This document shows positions 9,173 through 17,062 of a stretch of 58,531 nucleotides of DNA, piece by piece. The DNA is taken from assembly GCA_964571855.1 (NCBI GenBank), contig CAZNDO010000025.1, forward strand, positions 1 through 58,531, written 5' to 3'. Position numbers and translations under genes: made by a program. Source of the DNA: CAYYFX01 sp964571855. GTDB lineage: Bacteria; ARS69. Every line of letters starts with the position of its first letter. The first letter of the stretch is position 1. Below the pieces are notes generated by a model. The model saw only the letters and a program-made list of their open reading frames with translations, ran no database searches and was not told where the DNA came from.

Positions 9173-9880
9173 CTACTCCAGACCGGGTCCGGGTTTCACG
9201 GTGCCGGCGTCGCGGTCGCGCGCGTACAGGAGCAAGGCGTCGCGGCCGGCAGGCCGCATCTCCTCGAGACGGAAGCGCGGGAAGCGTCCCGGCGGCCAAC
9301 CCCCGCCGTCGAACGGCCCGGGGGCCGACGCCGCGCCGATCACGAACGAGGAGACGGTGAGCGAGAGGGTGTCCACGAGATCCTGCTCCAGGAACAGGGC
9401 GTTCGTGCGCCCGCCCCCGAGGCAGACCGTGCGCCCGCCGTCGGCGAACTCGCACGCGGCCTCCAGCACCGGGCGCAGCGCGCCGTCCGCGCCCAGCGGC
9501 ACGAGGGTGGCTCGTCCCTCGAACGCGGCGCCCTTCGCGGTGATGGCCTCGCGCGTGGCGGCGATGACCAGACGCGCGTCCAATCGGCCGGCCGCGCGGC
9601 AATCCGGCGGGATGGACAGGCTGGGCGACAGCACCAGACGTACCGGCTGCGCCGTGCGCCCTTCCGCGACGCGACGGTGCGCGTGCCCGGCGGGCACCGT
9701 GATGGACGGGTTCTCCGCGCGCACGGTCCCGCCGCCGACCACCACGACGTCCGCGTCCGCCATCCGCGAGAGCAGCCAGGCATGGTCCAAGGGATCCGAC
9801 CAGCGCCACGGGCGGCGATCCGGCGTGGAGATGCGGCCGTCGAGCGACATGGCCACCACCACCTCGACGGTGACGCTCAC
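9173..9880 (-). CDS. RibD C-terminal / dihydrofolate-reductase-like NADPH reductase
   Basis: This 235-residue protein has the RibD_C/DHFR-like fold: VVVAMSLDGRIS at the N-terminus, VVVVGGGTVRAENPS near residue 50 and VCLGGGRTNALFLEQDLVD near residue 155. The family reduces pyrimidine or pteridine substrates with NADPH, as RibD does in riboflavin synthesis. There is no deaminase domain and no riboflavin gene nearby, so a riboflavin role is possible but not shown. The GTG start is supported by GGAGG 6 nt upstream. It is the first gene of the minus-strand group and is divergent from moaD across 153 bp. Confidence 0.8.
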   Translation of the reverse strand: MSVTVEVVVAMSLDGRISTPDRRPWRWSDPLDHAWLLSRMADADVVVVGGGTVRAENPSITVPAGHAHRRVAEGRTAQPVRLVLSPSLSIPPDCRAAGRLDARLVIAATREAITAKGAAFEGRATLVPLGADGALRPVLEAACEFADGGRTVCLGGGRTNALFLEQDLVDTLSLTVSSFVIGAASAPGPFDGGGWPPGRFPRFRLEEMRPAGRDALLLYARDRDAGTVKPGPGLE

Positions 9881-9980
9881 GGCATCCTCCGGGTTCCGCG
9901 CTGCCGGGAAAGACCCCGGAGTCTAGGAAGGGGGTCCGGGATGGTCAAGGCGCGCGGCCGGCCGGGGACACGTGCGCCGC

Positions 9981-10010
9981 TTGTGGGGAGACGCGGGGGG
10001 CCCCTATATT
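9981..10010 (+). promoter_or_regulatory. possible promoter of the moaDEA operon
   Basis: TTGTGG (9981-9986) is followed after 18 bp by TATATT (10005-10010), which gives a start site about 15-20 nt before the moaD ATG at 10034. TATATT is conspicuous in this G+C-rich sequence. The resulting leader is too short for a molybdenum-cofactor riboswitch. Confidence 0.45.
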
Positions 10011-10033
10011 CGGAAGTCCCCGGGAGAGCGCGC

Positions 10034-10282
10034 ATGCCGAGAATCCTGATCCACCTGCACGCCCGCGCCGCCGAGCTCGCGGGCGCCCGCGAGTGTGCCG
10101 TGGACGTTCCGGGGGACGCCTGCGCCGGGGACGTGAAGGACGCGTTGGCCCGCGTCCTCCCGGCGGTGGCCGCGCTGCTGGACAGCTGCGCCATCGCCAC
10201 GGAAGCGGAGTACGTGGCGGACGACGCGCGGGTCGGTGCGGCGGGCGCACTGCATGTGATCCCGCCCGTCAGCGGAGGCTGA
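10034..10282 (+). CDS. moaD: molybdopterin synthase small subunit MoaD
   Basis: The 82-residue product has a ubiquitin-like beta-grasp pattern and ends in the diglycine VSGG. That C-terminus is adenylated and thiocarboxylated to donate sulfur to precursor Z. Length and terminal Gly-Gly are exactly those of MoaD. It is followed after 2 nt by moaE, its partner subunit, and then moaA, which leaves little doubt about function. The ATG at 10034 has GGGAGAG upstream. Confidence 0.88.
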   Translation: MPRILIHLHARAAELAGARECAVDVPGDACAGDVKDALARVLPAVAALLDSCAIATEAEYVADDARVGAAGALHVIPPVSGG

Positions 10283-10284
10283 GC

Positions 10285-10758
10285 GTGGACCGCATCCTCG
10301 TGCGCGTCGGCGCGGCCCCGCTGGACTCCCGGGAGCTGGAGCGTTTCGTGGCCACGCCGGCATCCGGCGGCCTGACGGTGTTCGTCGGCACGGTCCGGAA
10401 CCGGCACGAGGGCCGGGACGTCGTGCGGATCGAGTACGAGGCGGCGCTCCCGCTCGCGACGGCGACCCTGGAGTCGCTGGCGCACGACGCCCTGCGCGAT
10501 CCCGGCGTGCACCGGGTCGCCGCGGTGCACCGCGTGGGCGTGCTGGAGGTGGGGGAGGCCAGCGTGATCGTGTCCGCCTCCGCCGTGCACCGCGAGGAGG
10601 CCTTCCGCGCGGCGCGGTTCCTCATCGACCGCATCAAGGAGGTCCTCCCCGTGTGGAAGCGCGAGCACTTCGCCGACGGCGCCGCGGAGTGGGCCCCCGG
10701 GTTCGCGGTGCGCCCGCGGGACCGCGCGCCGCGCGCGGCGGGGACCGCCGGATGCTGA
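10285..10758 (+). CDS. moaE: molybdopterin synthase catalytic subunit MoaE
   Basis: MoaE pairs with MoaD to convert cyclic pyranopterin monophosphate to molybdopterin. The 157-residue product has the family landmarks: GLTVFVGTVRNRHEGR near residue 30, YEAALPLA, VHRVGVLEVGE, HREEAF and the active-site stretch LPVWKREHFADG with conserved lysines/arginine. The GTG start lies 2 nt after the moaD stop, so translation is probably coupled. The end overlaps moaA by 7 nt (ATGCTGA). The C-terminal ~20 residues (Arg/Pro/Ala) extend beyond the usual MoaE end. Confidence 0.92.
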   Translation: MDRILVRVGAAPLDSRELERFVATPASGGLTVFVGTVRNRHEGRDVVRIEYEAALPLATATLESLAHDALRDPGVHRVAAVHRVGVLEVGEASVIVSASAVHREEAFRAARFLIDRIKEVLPVWKREHFADGAAEWAPGFAVRPRDRAPRAAGTAGC

Positions 10759-11735
10759 TCGACTCCCTCGGGCGCCGCATCGTGAACCTGCGCGTGTCCG
10801 TGACGGACCGCTGCAACCTCCGCTGCTCCTACTGCATCCCGCAGGAGGAGGTGGAGTGGCTGCCGCGCGCGGAGATCCTCTCGTTCGAGGAGATCGAGCG
10901 GTTCGTGCGGGTGGCGGCGGGGCTGGGGATCCGGAAGCTCCGCCTCACCGGCGGGGAGCCGCTCCTGCGGCGGGACCTCCCGGAGCTCGTGCGGCGGCTC
11001 GTGGCGGTGCCCGGCATCGAGGACGTGGGCATGACCACGAACGGCATCGGTCTGGCGCGCCTCGCCGCGGCGCTGCGCGCGGCGGGACTGCGCCGGCTGA
11101 ACGTGAGCCTGGACGCGCTGGACCCCGAGGTGTTCCGCCGCATGACCCGCCGCGACTCGCTCGACGCCGTCCTGGAGGGGCTCGAGGCCGCGGCCTTCCA
11201 CGGGTTCGCGCCCATCAAGGTCAACGCCGTGATCGAGCGGGACCGGAACCTCGGCGAGGTGGAGCCGCTGGCGCGCCTCGCGCGCGCGAAGGGGCTCGTG
11301 CTGCGCTTCATCGAGTACATGCCGATCGGGATGGGCGACGCGTGGGCGCGGCAGCGCGTGGTGACGAACGCGGAGATCCTGGACATCCTGCGCGGCATCG
11401 CCCCGCTGGAGCCCGCCGGCGAGCCCGACGGCGCCGGCCCGGCGACCCGCTGGCGCTGGACCGACGGCGCGGGCGAGATCGGCCTGATCGGCAGCGTGAC
11501 GGAGCCCTTCTGCGACCGCTGCAACCGCATCCGCATCACGGCCGACGGGAAGCTGCGCACGTGCCTCTTCTCGACGGTGGAGCACGACGTGCGCGCCCTG
11601 CTGCGCGGCGGCGCCGGCGACGACGGGATCGCGCGGCTGATCCGCGAGGCCGTGGCGCGCAAGGAGCCCGGCCACCGCATCGGCCACGCGGACTTCGTCA
11701 AGCCGGTCCGGACGATGTCCCGGATCGGCGGCTGA
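10752..11735 (+). CDS. moaA: GTP 3',8-cyclase MoaA
   Basis: MoaA is the radical SAM enzyme that makes 3',8-cyclo-GTP, the first step of molybdenum cofactor synthesis. The radical SAM cluster motif is CNLRCSYC near residue 23. The second [4Fe-4S] cluster is in the C-terminal FCDRCNRIRIT...LRTCLF region. The chain ends in the conserved double glycine (SRIGG) needed for activity with MoaC. The start at ATG 10752 (MLIDSLGRRI) gives 327 residues, the normal length; the frame is open upstream to 10653, but that part is non-homologous and overlaps moaE. No moaC, moeA or molybdoenzyme lies in this window. Confidence 0.95.
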   Translation: MLIDSLGRRIVNLRVSVTDRCNLRCSYCIPQEEVEWLPRAEILSFEEIERFVRVAAGLGIRKLRLTGGEPLLRRDLPELVRRLVAVPGIEDVGMTTNGIGLARLAAALRAAGLRRLNVSLDALDPEVFRRMTRRDSLDAVLEGLEAAAFHGFAPIKVNAVIERDRNLGEVEPLARLARAKGLVLRFIEYMPIGMGDAWARQRVVTNAEILDILRGIAPLEPAGEPDGAGPATRWRWTDGAGEIGLIGSVTEPFCDRCNRIRITADGKLRTCLFSTVEHDVRALLRGGAGDDGIARLIREAVARKEPGHRIGHADFVKPVRTMSRIGG

Positions 11736-11780
11736 GCCGGGGACGACGCGCGAAGTCCGCACGATTTCCGGAACGCGACG

Positions 11781-12875
11781 CTAGTAGGTCCGCCGCCGCC
11801 GGTTCCTCTCGTAGTCCACGAACAGGAAGCGCCCGAGGTCGTCGAGGCCGGTGAAGTACGCGCGCCCGCGGTTCACCTCGGTCAGCCGCTCCACGAAGTT
11901 CACGAGGTGCCGGTCCGACGCCACCATGAACGTGGAGATCGTGATGCCGCGGCGGCGGCACACGGTGGCCTCGTCCAGCGTCTTGTTCACGATCTTCTCG
12001 TCCAGCCCGAAGGAGTTCTTGTACAGCCGGCCGTTCTCGTGGATGCACGACGGCTTGCCGTCCGTGACCAGGAACACCTGCTTGTTCGCGTGCTTGCGCC
12101 CGGCCAGGATCCGCTGCGCCAGCCGCAGCGCCGCCTTCGTGTTCGTGTGGAACGGCCCCACCTGCACGTACGGGATGCGGTCCGCGGGGATGACCGCCGC
12201 CTCGTCGCCGAAGACCGCCACGTCCAGCGTGTCCTTCGGGTAGCGCGTGCGGATCAGCTCCTGCAGGGCCAGCGCCACGTCCTTCGCCGGCGTGATCCGG
12301 TCCTCGCCGTACAGGATCATGCTGTGGCTGATGTCCAGCAGCAGCACGGTGGCGCAGCCGGCGAGCTGCTCGCGCTCGTGCACGCGCACGTCGTCCTCGC
12401 TCAGGCCGAACTCGTCGATGCCGGTGCGCCTGAGCGCGTTCTCCAGCGTGGCGTTGACCGCGATGTCGAAGGGGGCGTCGCCGAAGCGCCATTCGCGCAG
12501 CTCCGGCAGCGCCTCCCCGCGGGACCCGGGCTGCGGCGTGCGGTGGTCCCCGGGCCGCCCGGCGCGCACGCGCGAGAAGATGCGGTCCAGGGCGTCCTTC
12601 CGGATCGAGCGCTCGCCCTGCCGGGTCATGCGCAGCTCGCCGGCGTCGTCCTCCTGCACCTGCCCGCTCTCCAGCATCCGCTCGCGGAACTCCTCCGCGG
12701 ACATCCCCTCGTCGAAGAAGCCGTACTGCGCGTTCATCTCCTCCATGCGGCGGAGCGCCTCGTCCACGTCGCCGTCGGCGCCGAGCACCAGCCAGCGGAA
12801 GAGCCGCTCCAGCTGGGGCATCGTGGCGACCTCGCGGGTCATCCAGTCCTCCCACTCGCGGTAGCGGACCCTCAC
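11781..12875 (-). CDS. von Willebrand factor A (VWA) domain protein, MoxR partner
   Basis: This 364-residue cytoplasmic protein has a C-terminal VWA domain with the metal-ion-dependent adhesion motif DISHSM near residue 190 (VLLLDISHSM), followed by VTDGKPSC. The N-terminal half is helical and charged. VWA proteins of this kind act with MoxR AAA+ ATPases as chaperones, often inserting metals or assembling complexes. The start is GTG at 12875, overlapping the stop of the MoxR gene as GTGA, so translation is tightly coupled. The same frame stays open far upstream (to 14399), but that part is only a shadow of the MoxR gene. It converges with moaA with 45 bp between; no clear terminator was seen there. 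Confidence 0.87.
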   Translation of the reverse strand: MRVRYREWEDWMTREVATMPQLERLFRWLVLGADGDVDEALRRMEEMNAQYGFFDEGMSAEEFRERMLESGQVQEDDAGELRMTRQGERSIRKDALDRIFSRVRAGRPGDHRTPQPGSRGEALPELREWRFGDAPFDIAVNATLENALRRTGIDEFGLSEDDVRVHEREQLAGCATVLLLDISHSMILYGEDRITPAKDVALALQELIRTRYPKDTLDVAVFGDEAAVIPADRIPYVQVGPFHTNTKAALRLAQRILAGRKHANKQVFLVTDGKPSCIHENGRLYKNSFGLDEKIVNKTLDEATVCRRRGITISTFMVASDRHLVNFVERLTEVNRGRAYFTGLDDLGRFLFVDYERNRRRRTY

Positions 12876-14386
12876 TCGATCTCCTCCATCTGCCGGAACA
12901 TCGCGCCGATCATGTCGCGGTAGCCGGCGCGCGTGTCCGTGTCCTCCTTCGCGAGCATGGAGCACTGGTGCAGGCCGTCCAGGATCAGCTCCATCACGCC
13001 CGCCAGCTCGCCGTCCCCCTGCGGGGACGCGATCCTCGCGCACTCGGCGAGGCCCGTGACCTCGTGCAGCGCGGCCAGGTGGTCGGCGAACGGCGTGTCG
13101 TCCGAGACCTCGAGCGTCCGCCCGCCGGAGAACCAGTGCACGATGGGCTCGTACACGCGCGCGGCCGGCGGCGTGGCCTCCGGGGTCTCGCCCTCGGCGA
13201 AGGGCCGGCGCCGCCTGGACTTCGCGTGCACGGCGGGGAAGGTGCGGAGGAACACCTCGCGCACGGCCTTGCCCAGCACGTGCCGCGCCACCGTCTCCGC
13301 GCCCTGCTCCTCGCCCTCGTGCACCAGCTCCACCTTGCCGGTCACGGCGGACAGGGCGGTTCGCAGGTCCACGATGCGCGGGTACACGCGCGTCTCCCCG
13401 GTGGCCAGCGCGCGGCGCTCCAGGTTCGACACGAGGTTCTCCAGGAACGTGATGGTCAACCGGACGCTCACGCCCGAGCTCTGGTCCACGAACTCGGACT
13501 GCCGCGCCTGGATGGCGGTCTCCTCGATGATCTCGCGGAACAGGTCCGGCACGATCACCTCGACGCCGGAGTCCCGCCGCGTCCACGCCTCCTGCGTGGT
13601 GATGGCCACGGCCTCCGCCACCGTGCGCGGGTAGTGCGTGAGGATCTGCGACCCGATGCGGTCCTTGAGCGGCGTGATGATGTTCCCGCGGTTCGTGTAG
13701 TCCTCCGGGTTCGCGGAGTACACCATGAGGATGTCCAGGGGGAGCCGGACCGGGAAGCCGCGGATCTGGATGTCCTTCTCCTGCATCAGGTTCAGGAGCC
13801 CCACCTGGATTCGCGGCTGCAGGTCCGGCAGCTCGTTGATCGCGAAGACGCCGCGGTTCATGCGGGGGATGATCCCGAAGTGGATGATCTCGGGGTCCGC
13901 GTACGTGCGCCGCTCCGTGGCGGCCTTGATCGGATCGATGTCCCCGATCAGGTCCGCCATGGTGACGTCCGGCGTGGCCAGCTTCTCCTCGAAGCGGCGC
14001 TCGCGGCCGATCCACTCGATCGGCGCGTCGTCGCCCGCCTCGGCCAGCAGGCGCTTCGCCCGGGCGCTGACGGGCCGGAGCGGGTCGTCGTTCATCTCGC
14101 TGCCGCGCACCGCCGGCACGGCCTCGTCCAGGAAGTCCACGAGGCCGCGCAGGATCCGGGACTTGGCCTGGCCGCGCAGGCCGAGGAGCAGGAAGTCGTG
14201 CCGCGCGAGCAGGGCGTTCACGATCCGCGGGATCACGGTCTGCTCGTACCCCAGCACGCCGGGGAAGAGCCGGCGCCGCTCCCGGAGGGCGGCGAGGAGG
14301 TTGGCGCGCAACTCGTCCTTGACGGATCGCGGCCGGTAGCCGGATGACTTCAACGAGCCGAGCGTCTCGGGGCGGCGCAAGGTCAC
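12872..14386 (-). CDS. MoxR/magnesium-chelatase ChlI-like AAA+ ATPase
   Basis: This 504-residue AAA+ protein has a variant P-loop (LLLGLRGQAKSR near residue 68) and the ChlI-like segments IPRMNRGVFAINELPDL (Walker B/sensor region) and ILMVYSANPEDYTNRGN (sensor 1). It resembles the ChlI subunit more than short MoxR proteins and is longer, with a C-terminal helical extension. It probably remodels a partner together with the VWA protein encoded immediately downstream. The listed start is GTG at 14386. However, AAGGAG lies only 1 nt before that codon and 7 nt before a TTG two codons later (14380), so TTG 14380 may be the real start. It is divergent from the M48 protease gene. Confidence 0.87.
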   Translation of the reverse strand: MTLRRPETLGSLKSSGYRPRSVKDELRANLLAALRERRRLFPGVLGYEQTVIPRIVNALLARHDFLLLGLRGQAKSRILRGLVDFLDEAVPAVRGSEMNDDPLRPVSARAKRLLAEAGDDAPIEWIGRERRFEEKLATPDVTMADLIGDIDPIKAATERRTYADPEIIHFGIIPRMNRGVFAINELPDLQPRIQVGLLNLMQEKDIQIRGFPVRLPLDILMVYSANPEDYTNRGNIITPLKDRIGSQILTHYPRTVAEAVAITTQEAWTRRDSGVEVIVPDLFREIIEETAIQARQSEFVDQSSGVSVRLTITFLENLVSNLERRALATGETRVYPRIVDLRTALSAVTGKVELVHEGEEQGAETVARHVLGKAVREVFLRTFPAVHAKSRRRRPFAEGETPEATPPAARVYEPIVHWFSGGRTLEVSDDTPFADHLAALHEVTGLAECARIASPQGDGELAGVMELILDGLHQCSMLAKEDTDTRAGYRDMIGAMFRQMEEIE

Positions 14387-14536
14387 GCTCCTTGGTCACG
14401 GGGCGGTTTCCGCGGGGCGGCTCCGCGGGGGAACTTCCGCGCGGCGGAGGGGGTCCCAGGATAGTCGCCCCCGCGGCGCTTGCAAAGCGGGGGCCGCACC
14501 CGCGACGACCGGCGCCCCCGCCTTCGAGGAGAACCC

Positions 14537-15712
14537 TTGGCGAACCACCGGGATCCCGCCGCCGCCCGGTCGGGGCGCCGCACGCGGCTCGCGGCGGCGT
14601 GCGCGCTCGCCCTCGCCGTCGGCCCCGCTCTCGCCCCCGCGGCGCGGGCCCTGCCGCCCGGCAGCACGCCCAAGGAGGTGGAGCTGGGAGCCGAGGCGGC
14701 CAAGGACATCGCGAAGTCCGTGGAGTTCGTGGAGGACGCGGAGACCCTCGCGAAGCTGCAGGACATGCTGGACCGGATCGCGGCGGCCACCGAGCGTCCC
14801 GACATCGAGTACTCGGCCCACATCGTCGCGTCGCCGCTGGTGAACGCGTTCACGCTCCCGGGCGGATGGGTGTACGTGACCACCGGCCTGCTGGACGACG
14901 TGCAGTCGGACGACGAGCTGGCCGGCGTCATCGCCCACGAGATCGCGCACAACGTGAACCAGCACGCGATCGAGCGGATGCGCAACGCGCCGCGCGGGCT
15001 GGGCCTGCTGCAGCTCGCCACCATCGCCGCGCTCATCATCGGCCGCTCGCCGGAGGCGGCGATCCTCGCGAGCACCGCCGCGAACACCATCACCGCCATG
15101 GTGCTGCAGGGCGGAAGCGTGGCCGCCGAGGAGGAGGCCGACGCGGATGCCATCCGCTACCTGACGCGGACGAAGTACAACCCCGTGGGCTTCCTCACGT
15201 TCATGGAGCGCCTCGGGAGTTCCGCGGGGAAGTTCATCGAGGAGGAGATGGGGATCTACCGCACGCACCCGTTCACGCGCGACCGCGTGCGCGCGGCGGA
15301 GCGGCGCGTGGCGGAGCTGGGCCCCGTGCTGCGGCGGCTGGTCGTCGACGCGCCGCGCCCGGTGTGGCGGCGGCTCACGCGGGAGGACCGGCCGCTCACG
15401 GAGATCGCGTACCGGGAGGAGCGCATCCTGCTCCTCGCGGGACACGACTCCACGCGCGCGGAGACCGCCGTGGAGTTCGCCGACTGGGTGCTCGACCACG
15501 AGCTCGGCCCGTCGGACCTGAAGCTGGTCCCCGTCGAGGACGGCGTGCTGATCCGGCCGGAGGGGGACGGGCCGCGCCTGGTCCTGGGCCCGGCGGACGG
15601 CGCGGCGAACGGCGAGAGCGAGGTGCTGCTGGCCGAACGGCTGCGCAGCCGCTTGACCGCGATCGTGTCCGACGAGCAGGCTCGGTGGCGGGCGAACGCC
15701 CAGCTGTACTGA
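14537..15712 (+). CDS. secreted M48-family zinc metalloprotease
   Basis: This 391-residue protein has a signal peptide (RRTRLAAACALALAVGPALA, cut near ARA) and an M48 (Ste24/HtpX/BepA-like) catalytic domain. The zinc site HEIAH is near residue 136 and the downstream EEEADADAIRYL supplies the third ligand. Periplasmic M48 proteases such as BepA help outer-membrane protein assembly and quality control. The C-terminal third has no recognised repeats. I prefer the TTG at 14537 because GAGGAGAA sits 5-6 nt upstream and it gives a compact signal peptide; an ATG 57 nt earlier (14480) lacks such support. The SDR gene follows after 42 nt. Confidence 0.87.
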   Translation: MANHRDPAAARSGRRTRLAAACALALAVGPALAPAARALPPGSTPKEVELGAEAAKDIAKSVEFVEDAETLAKLQDMLDRIAAATERPDIEYSAHIVASPLVNAFTLPGGWVYVTTGLLDDVQSDDELAGVIAHEIAHNVNQHAIERMRNAPRGLGLLQLATIAALIIGRSPEAAILASTAANTITAMVLQGGSVAAEEEADADAIRYLTRTKYNPVGFLTFMERLGSSAGKFIEEEMGIYRTHPFTRDRVRAAERRVAELGPVLRRLVVDAPRPVWRRLTREDRPLTEIAYREERILLLAGHDSTRAETAVEFADWVLDHELGPSDLKLVPVEDGVLIRPEGDGPRLVLGPADGAANGESEVLLAERLRSRLTAIVSDEQARWRANAQLY

Positions 15713-15754
15713 ACGACGCGGCGGCCCGGCCGACCGGCGGGCATCGGGGGGCGC

Positions 15755-16546
15755 ATGGATCTCGGCATCGCGGGGAGGCGCGCGCTGGTCACCGGCGCCA
15801 GCGCGGGCCTGGGCTGGGCGACGGCGCGGGCCCTGGCCGGGGAAGGGGCGCACGTGGCCATCGCATCCCGCGACCTCGAGCGGGTGCGCGCCGCCGCGGC
15901 CCGCATCGACGGCGGCGGGGGCCCGCCGGTGGTCGCCCTGGCCGGCGACGTGGGCCGGGCCGGGGAGCCGGAGCGGCTCGTGGCCGAGGCGGTGTCGGCG
16001 CTCTCCGGTCTGGAGATCCTGGTGGTCAACGCGGGCGGGCCGCCGGGCGGCGAGTTCGAGGACGCGGACGAGGACCGTTTCTCGGCCGCGATCGATCTCA
16101 CGCTGCGCTCCGCTCAGCGACTCGTGCGCGCGGGGCTCCCGCACCTGAAGGCGGCGGGATGGGGGAGGATCGTGTTCCTCACGTCCATCGCCGCGCGCGA
16201 GCCCCGCGAAGGCCTGTTCCTCTCCAACACGCTGCGCCCCGCGGTGCACGGGATGGCGAAGAGCCTCGCGCGGGGTGTGGCGTCGGCGGGGATCACCGTG
16301 AACTGCGTCTGCCCCGGGTACACGGACACGGAGCGGCTCCGCGTGCTCGCCGACGACGCGGCGGCCCGGCGTGGTGTGGGCGCAGCGGACGTGTACGCGC
16401 GCTGGCGGGCCAACATCCCGCGCGGCGAACTCGGCCGGCCCGAGGAGGTCGCGGCCGCCGTTGCGTTCCTGTGCTCCGCCCGGGCTTCGTTCGTCAACGG
16501 GGTCTCCCTGCCCGTGGACGGGGGCGAGTCCCGGGCGCTGCTGTGA
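15755..16546 (+). CDS. short-chain dehydrogenase/reductase family protein with altered catalytic site
   Basis: The 263-residue Rossmann-fold protein has the cofactor motif TGASAGLG near residue 13 and NAGG near 92, so it should bind NAD(P)H. After the catalytic Ser in FLTSIA, the place where SDRs carry Tyr-x3-Lys reads Ser-Asn-Thr-Leu-Arg (LFLSNTLRPAV). Both Tyr and Lys are therefore missing. A subfamily annotated as 3-oxoacyl-ACP reductases shares this SN-type replacement, and its true activity is unclear. The C-terminal FVNGVSLPVDGG is typical of classical SDRs. The ATG is preceded by a G-run. No fatty-acid synthesis gene is adjacent. Confidence 0.85.
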   Translation: MDLGIAGRRALVTGASAGLGWATARALAGEGAHVAIASRDLERVRAAAARIDGGGGPPVVALAGDVGRAGEPERLVAEAVSALSGLEILVVNAGGPPGGEFEDADEDRFSAAIDLTLRSAQRLVRAGLPHLKAAGWGRIVFLTSIAAREPREGLFLSNTLRPAVHGMAKSLARGVASAGITVNCVCPGYTDTERLRVLADDAAARRGVGAADVYARWRANIPRGELGRPEEVAAAVAFLCSARASFVNGVSLPVDGGESRALL

Positions 16547-16550
16547 TTTC

Positions 16551-16568
16551 CTGGTAAAACTGGTAAAA
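16551..16568. repeat. tandem 9-bp direct repeat
   Basis: CTGGTAAAA occurs twice without a gap just after the SDR stop codon. The run is strongly A/T-enriched relative to its surroundings and lies about 97 bp before the small gene at 16665. It could be an operator half-site pair or an upstream promoter element; no function is shown. Confidence 0.6.
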
Positions 16569-16664
16569 CGTATGGCTTGGAGCCCCGGAACCGCTCGCGC
16601 CGGCGGCGGAGGCGGTCCTACGATGGACCCCGCGGGGCGATCCTTCGGCGAACGGAGGCAGACC

Positions 16665-16898
16665 ATGCGGCGATCCGGACTTCGCGACCTCGTCCTGATG
16701 CTCGCGGTGCTCGCAGGGTTCCATGCGCTGTGCGTGTGGGCGCCCTCGCGTCTCGTGCGCGCCGAGCCTTCGCCGCGCATCCTGCCCATCACCGCACCGG
16801 ACTGCGCAGCCCTCCTGCGCGGCGCGGCGCGCCCGGCCTCCGGCTGGTTCGGACGCGGCACCGGCGGGGAGATTCCCGCGGCCCCCGTCCGTCCGTAG
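16665..16898 (+). CDS. small hypothetical protein with an N-terminal hydrophobic segment
   Basis: This 77-residue reading frame starts with MRRSGLRDLVLMLAVLAG, a basic n-region followed by a hydrophobic helix that could be a signal peptide or a membrane anchor. The rest has one further Cys (DCAALL) and many Arg/Pro/Gly. A good GGAGG lies 7-8 nt before the ATG, which is the main support for it being real. I do not recognise a family. It stands alone between the SDR gene and the subtilase gene; 164 bp without other coding signal separates it from the latter. Confidence 0.45.
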   Translation: MRRSGLRDLVLMLAVLAGFHALCVWAPSRLVRAEPSPRILPITAPDCAALLRGAARPASGWFGRGTGGEIPAAPVRP

Positions 16899-16983
16899 CG
16901 ACTCCCGCCGGCGGTCGATCCACGACCACCGCCGCCCGCCGGTCGAAGCCGCGGTCCCGCAAGCGCTTGTCTCTCCATCCGCA

Positions 16984-17013
16984 TTGAGTCGGACGTCCCG
17001 GCGCTGATATCAT
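16984..17013 (+). promoter_or_regulatory. possible promoter of the large subtilase gene
   Basis: TTGAGT (16984-16989) and TATCAT (17008-17013) are separated by 18 bp in an A/T-richer patch, 50 bp before the subtilase ATG at 17063. The match is moderate. Confidence 0.4.
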
Positions 17014-17062
17014 CGGAGCGCCGTTCGATGGCTGCGCCTTTCCCCTCAGCCCAGGTGCCCCG

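Noticed and set aside
10011..10033. Molybdenum-cofactor riboswitch before moaD
   Set aside because: The likely leader is only about 15-20 nt, and no long structured element was seen between the promoter and the ATG.
12876..14399. Upstream extension of the VWA gene by 508 residues
   Set aside because: It is a shadow of the MoxR gene in another frame; VWA-type sequence begins at the GTG overlapping the MoxR stop.
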